The translations under genes and the position numbers were made by a program. Below the pieces are notes generated by a model. That model made no database searches. It was not told the DNA's origin and saw only the letters and a program-made list of their open reading frames with translations. A DNA stretch of 8,346 bases from a bacterium (GTDB taxonomy: Bacteria; Blakebacterota; Blakebacteria; Blakebacterales; Blakebacteraceae). The stretch is taken from assembly GCA_025774615.1 (NCBI GenBank), contig JALGVQ010000141.1:1-8346 (forward strand), read 5' to 3'. Shown piece by piece: positions 7,232-8,346 of the stretch (the first letter of the stretch is position 1; every line of letters starts with the position of its first letter).

Positions 7232-8140
7232 CTAGAGGAGATCGAGGTCGCGCAGATGTGTGTCGCGGTGACGCCACTCTTCCCGCACCTTCACCTGAAG
7301 ATCGAGATAGACCTCTTCCCCCAGGAATTTCTCGATCGAAACCCGGGCGGTCTGTCCGATCTGTCGGATGGACTTCCCCCCCTTCCCCAGCAGGATCGGT
7401 TTCTGCGATTGACGCTCTACATAGATGATCACCCGGATATAGGTTTTTTTCCCGCCCCGGCGGAACTCCTCCACCTGGGTAGCGGTCGCGTATGGAATTT
7501 CCTTCGAGAACCGGTGGAACACCACTTCCCTGACCAGTTCCGCCACGAAGAATCTCTCAGGGTGTTCGGTGATCACATCATCCGGATAGTGAGGTGGACC
7601 CACAGGGAGGAGCGCCACTATTTCCTGCATCAGTGTTTCCAGCCCATCGCTTCTGAGGGCGCTGATGGGGATGAGCGCATTGAAACCCCACTTGCCGGCA
7701 CAATACTCCATGATGGGCAGGAGTTCCTCTTTCGGGACCAGGTCGACTTTGTTGATAGCCAGTACGACCGGTCTCTGCTCATCTATCGCATCGAGAGCGG
7801 TATCCAGCTGGTCGTCGAGTGCCTGCTCATCATGCTTCCGGGCATCGAGCATCAGCAGGAGGACATCGCAGCCCCTGATCGCGCTCAGTGCCTGAGCTCT
7901 CATTGCGCTCTGAAGCCGGTAAGCCGGATCGAGCAGGCCGGGAGTATCCATGAGGACGGCCTGATATGATTCTTCGGTCACGATTCCGAGGACATTGCGC
8001 CTGGTGCTCTGTGGACGGGGCGTGATGATGGAGAGCTTCATGCCGACAAGGGCATTGAGGAGGGTCGATTTTCCCGCGTTGGGAATGCCACCGATCGCTA
8101 CGTATCCGCAACGATGATTACCCGGCAGATCAGTGTCCAC
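7232..8140 (-). CDS. era: GTPase Era, 30S ribosome assembly factor
   Basis: Era binds the 3' end of 16S rRNA and checks a late step of small-subunit assembly, at the cytoplasm and inner membrane. All parts of the 302-residue protein are present. G1 is GIPNAGKS (18-25), the G2 region is RPQSTRR (42-48), G3 is DTPG (65-68), G4 is NKVD (130-133) and G5 is SAL (160-162). The C-terminal KH domain carries GKGG (252-255) and is preceded by the typical ERFFVAELVRE segment (195-205). The G1 motif has Ile and Ala where GRPNVGKS is usual; the essential Gly, Lys and Ser are kept. The GTG start at 8140 shares its first base with the TAG stop of the upstream gene, so translation is probably coupled. There is no other in-frame start between it and the G1 motif, and the length is normal for the family. 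Confidence 0.97.
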   Translation of the reverse strand: MDTDLPGNHRCGYVAIGGIPNAGKSTLLNALVGMKLSIITPRPQSTRRNVLGIVTEESYQAVLMDTPGLLDPAYRLQSAMRAQALSAIRGCDVLLLMLDARKHDEQALDDQLDTALDAIDEQRPVVLAINKVDLVPKEELLPIMEYCAGKWGFNALIPISALRSDGLETLMQEIVALLPVGPPHYPDDVITEHPERFFVAELVREVVFHRFSKEIPYATATQVEEFRRGGKKTYIRVIIYVERQSQKPILLGKGGKSIRQIGQTARVSIEKFLGEEVYLDLQVKVREEWRHRDTHLRDLDLL

Positions 8141-8346
8141 TAACAGATGTTCTCGTCATCCTCATCGAGCAGGTCGCTGATCTCGTCCGTAAGACAGAGC
8201 GCGATGCCGGAGAGCATGACCTCAGGGCCCAGTCGTGTAAAATCCCCACTGAGAACGGAATTGTCCACATTGGCGTAGAGTGAGCAGGCCGCTTCACGTT
8301 CCACGGTCAGACCGCTCACCCACCCTTCTCTCTCGGCGATGAAGGT
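8140..8346 (-). CDS. Unidentified protein, C-terminal 68 residues (5' end outside window)
   Basis: Directly upstream of era a minus-strand frame is open from the right edge to a TAG at 8142-8140. The visible product begins TFIAEREGWVSGL and includes VEREAACSLYANVDNSV, GPEVMLSGIALCL and the very acidic ending DLLDEDDENIC. It has three Cys residues, including one as the last residue, and no recognisable motif. The single-base stop/start overlap with era and the coherent codon use suggest a real gene. I cannot assign a family from the fragment. Confidence 0.65.
   Translation of the reverse strand, partial: TFIAEREGWVSGLTVEREAACSLYANVDNSVLSGDFTRLGPEVMLSGIALCLTDEISDLLDEDDENIC

Noticed and set aside
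7151-7969. Long plus-strand frame (272 codons) opposite era
   Set aside because: Era is complete and unmistakable on the minus strand; the product here has no recognisable family and begins in the intergenic region without a ribosome site.

Overview
The window looks like a stretch of chromosome from a Gram-negative bacterium of moderately high GC content, probably an uncultured or sparsely sampled lineage. The Gram-negative inference rests on a secreted L,D-transpeptidase, an exported protein with an outer-membrane-barrel-like tail, and a membrane-anchored TPR protein. The asparaginyl-tRNA synthetase is of the compact type known from Thermus, which suggests a lineage outside the well-studied Proteobacteria. 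I cannot name the phylum from sequence alone.

Layout. At the left edge is the 3' end of a helical-repeat (HEAT-like) protein on the plus strand (2-598). It overlaps by 25 bases, tail to tail, a minus-strand gene for an exported protein of unknown function (574-1221). A 134-base intergenic region (1222-1355) follows. It holds a near-consensus sigma-70 promoter reading right, a weaker possible promoter reading left, and a short hairpin around the left gene's GTG start. The right-reading promoter serves asnS (1356-2654), followed 53 bases later by leuS (2708-5242). After a 93-base convergent spacer without a recognisable terminator, the rest of the window is a minus-strand cluster. In transcription order it runs: an unidentified partial gene (8346-8140), era (8140-7232), a membrane-anchored TPR protein (7141-6446), a small DUF4870-like membrane protein (6449-6093) and a YkuD-type L,D-transpeptidase (6073-5336). 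Four of these five genes are joined by overlaps or very short gaps; only era and the TPR gene are separated, by 90 bases.

How the genes fit together. asnS and leuS charge tRNA-Asn and tRNA-Leu, and Era acts in 30S ribosome assembly, so translation dominates. The last three genes of the minus cluster all act at the cell envelope, and the transpeptidase would crosslink peptidoglycan or attach proteins to it. I see no CRISPR array, insertion sequence, phage gene, RNA gene or defence locus, and no undescribed multi-gene system. The least explained parts are the exported protein at 574-1221, the gene upstream of era, and the pairing of the small envelope genes with the transpeptidase.
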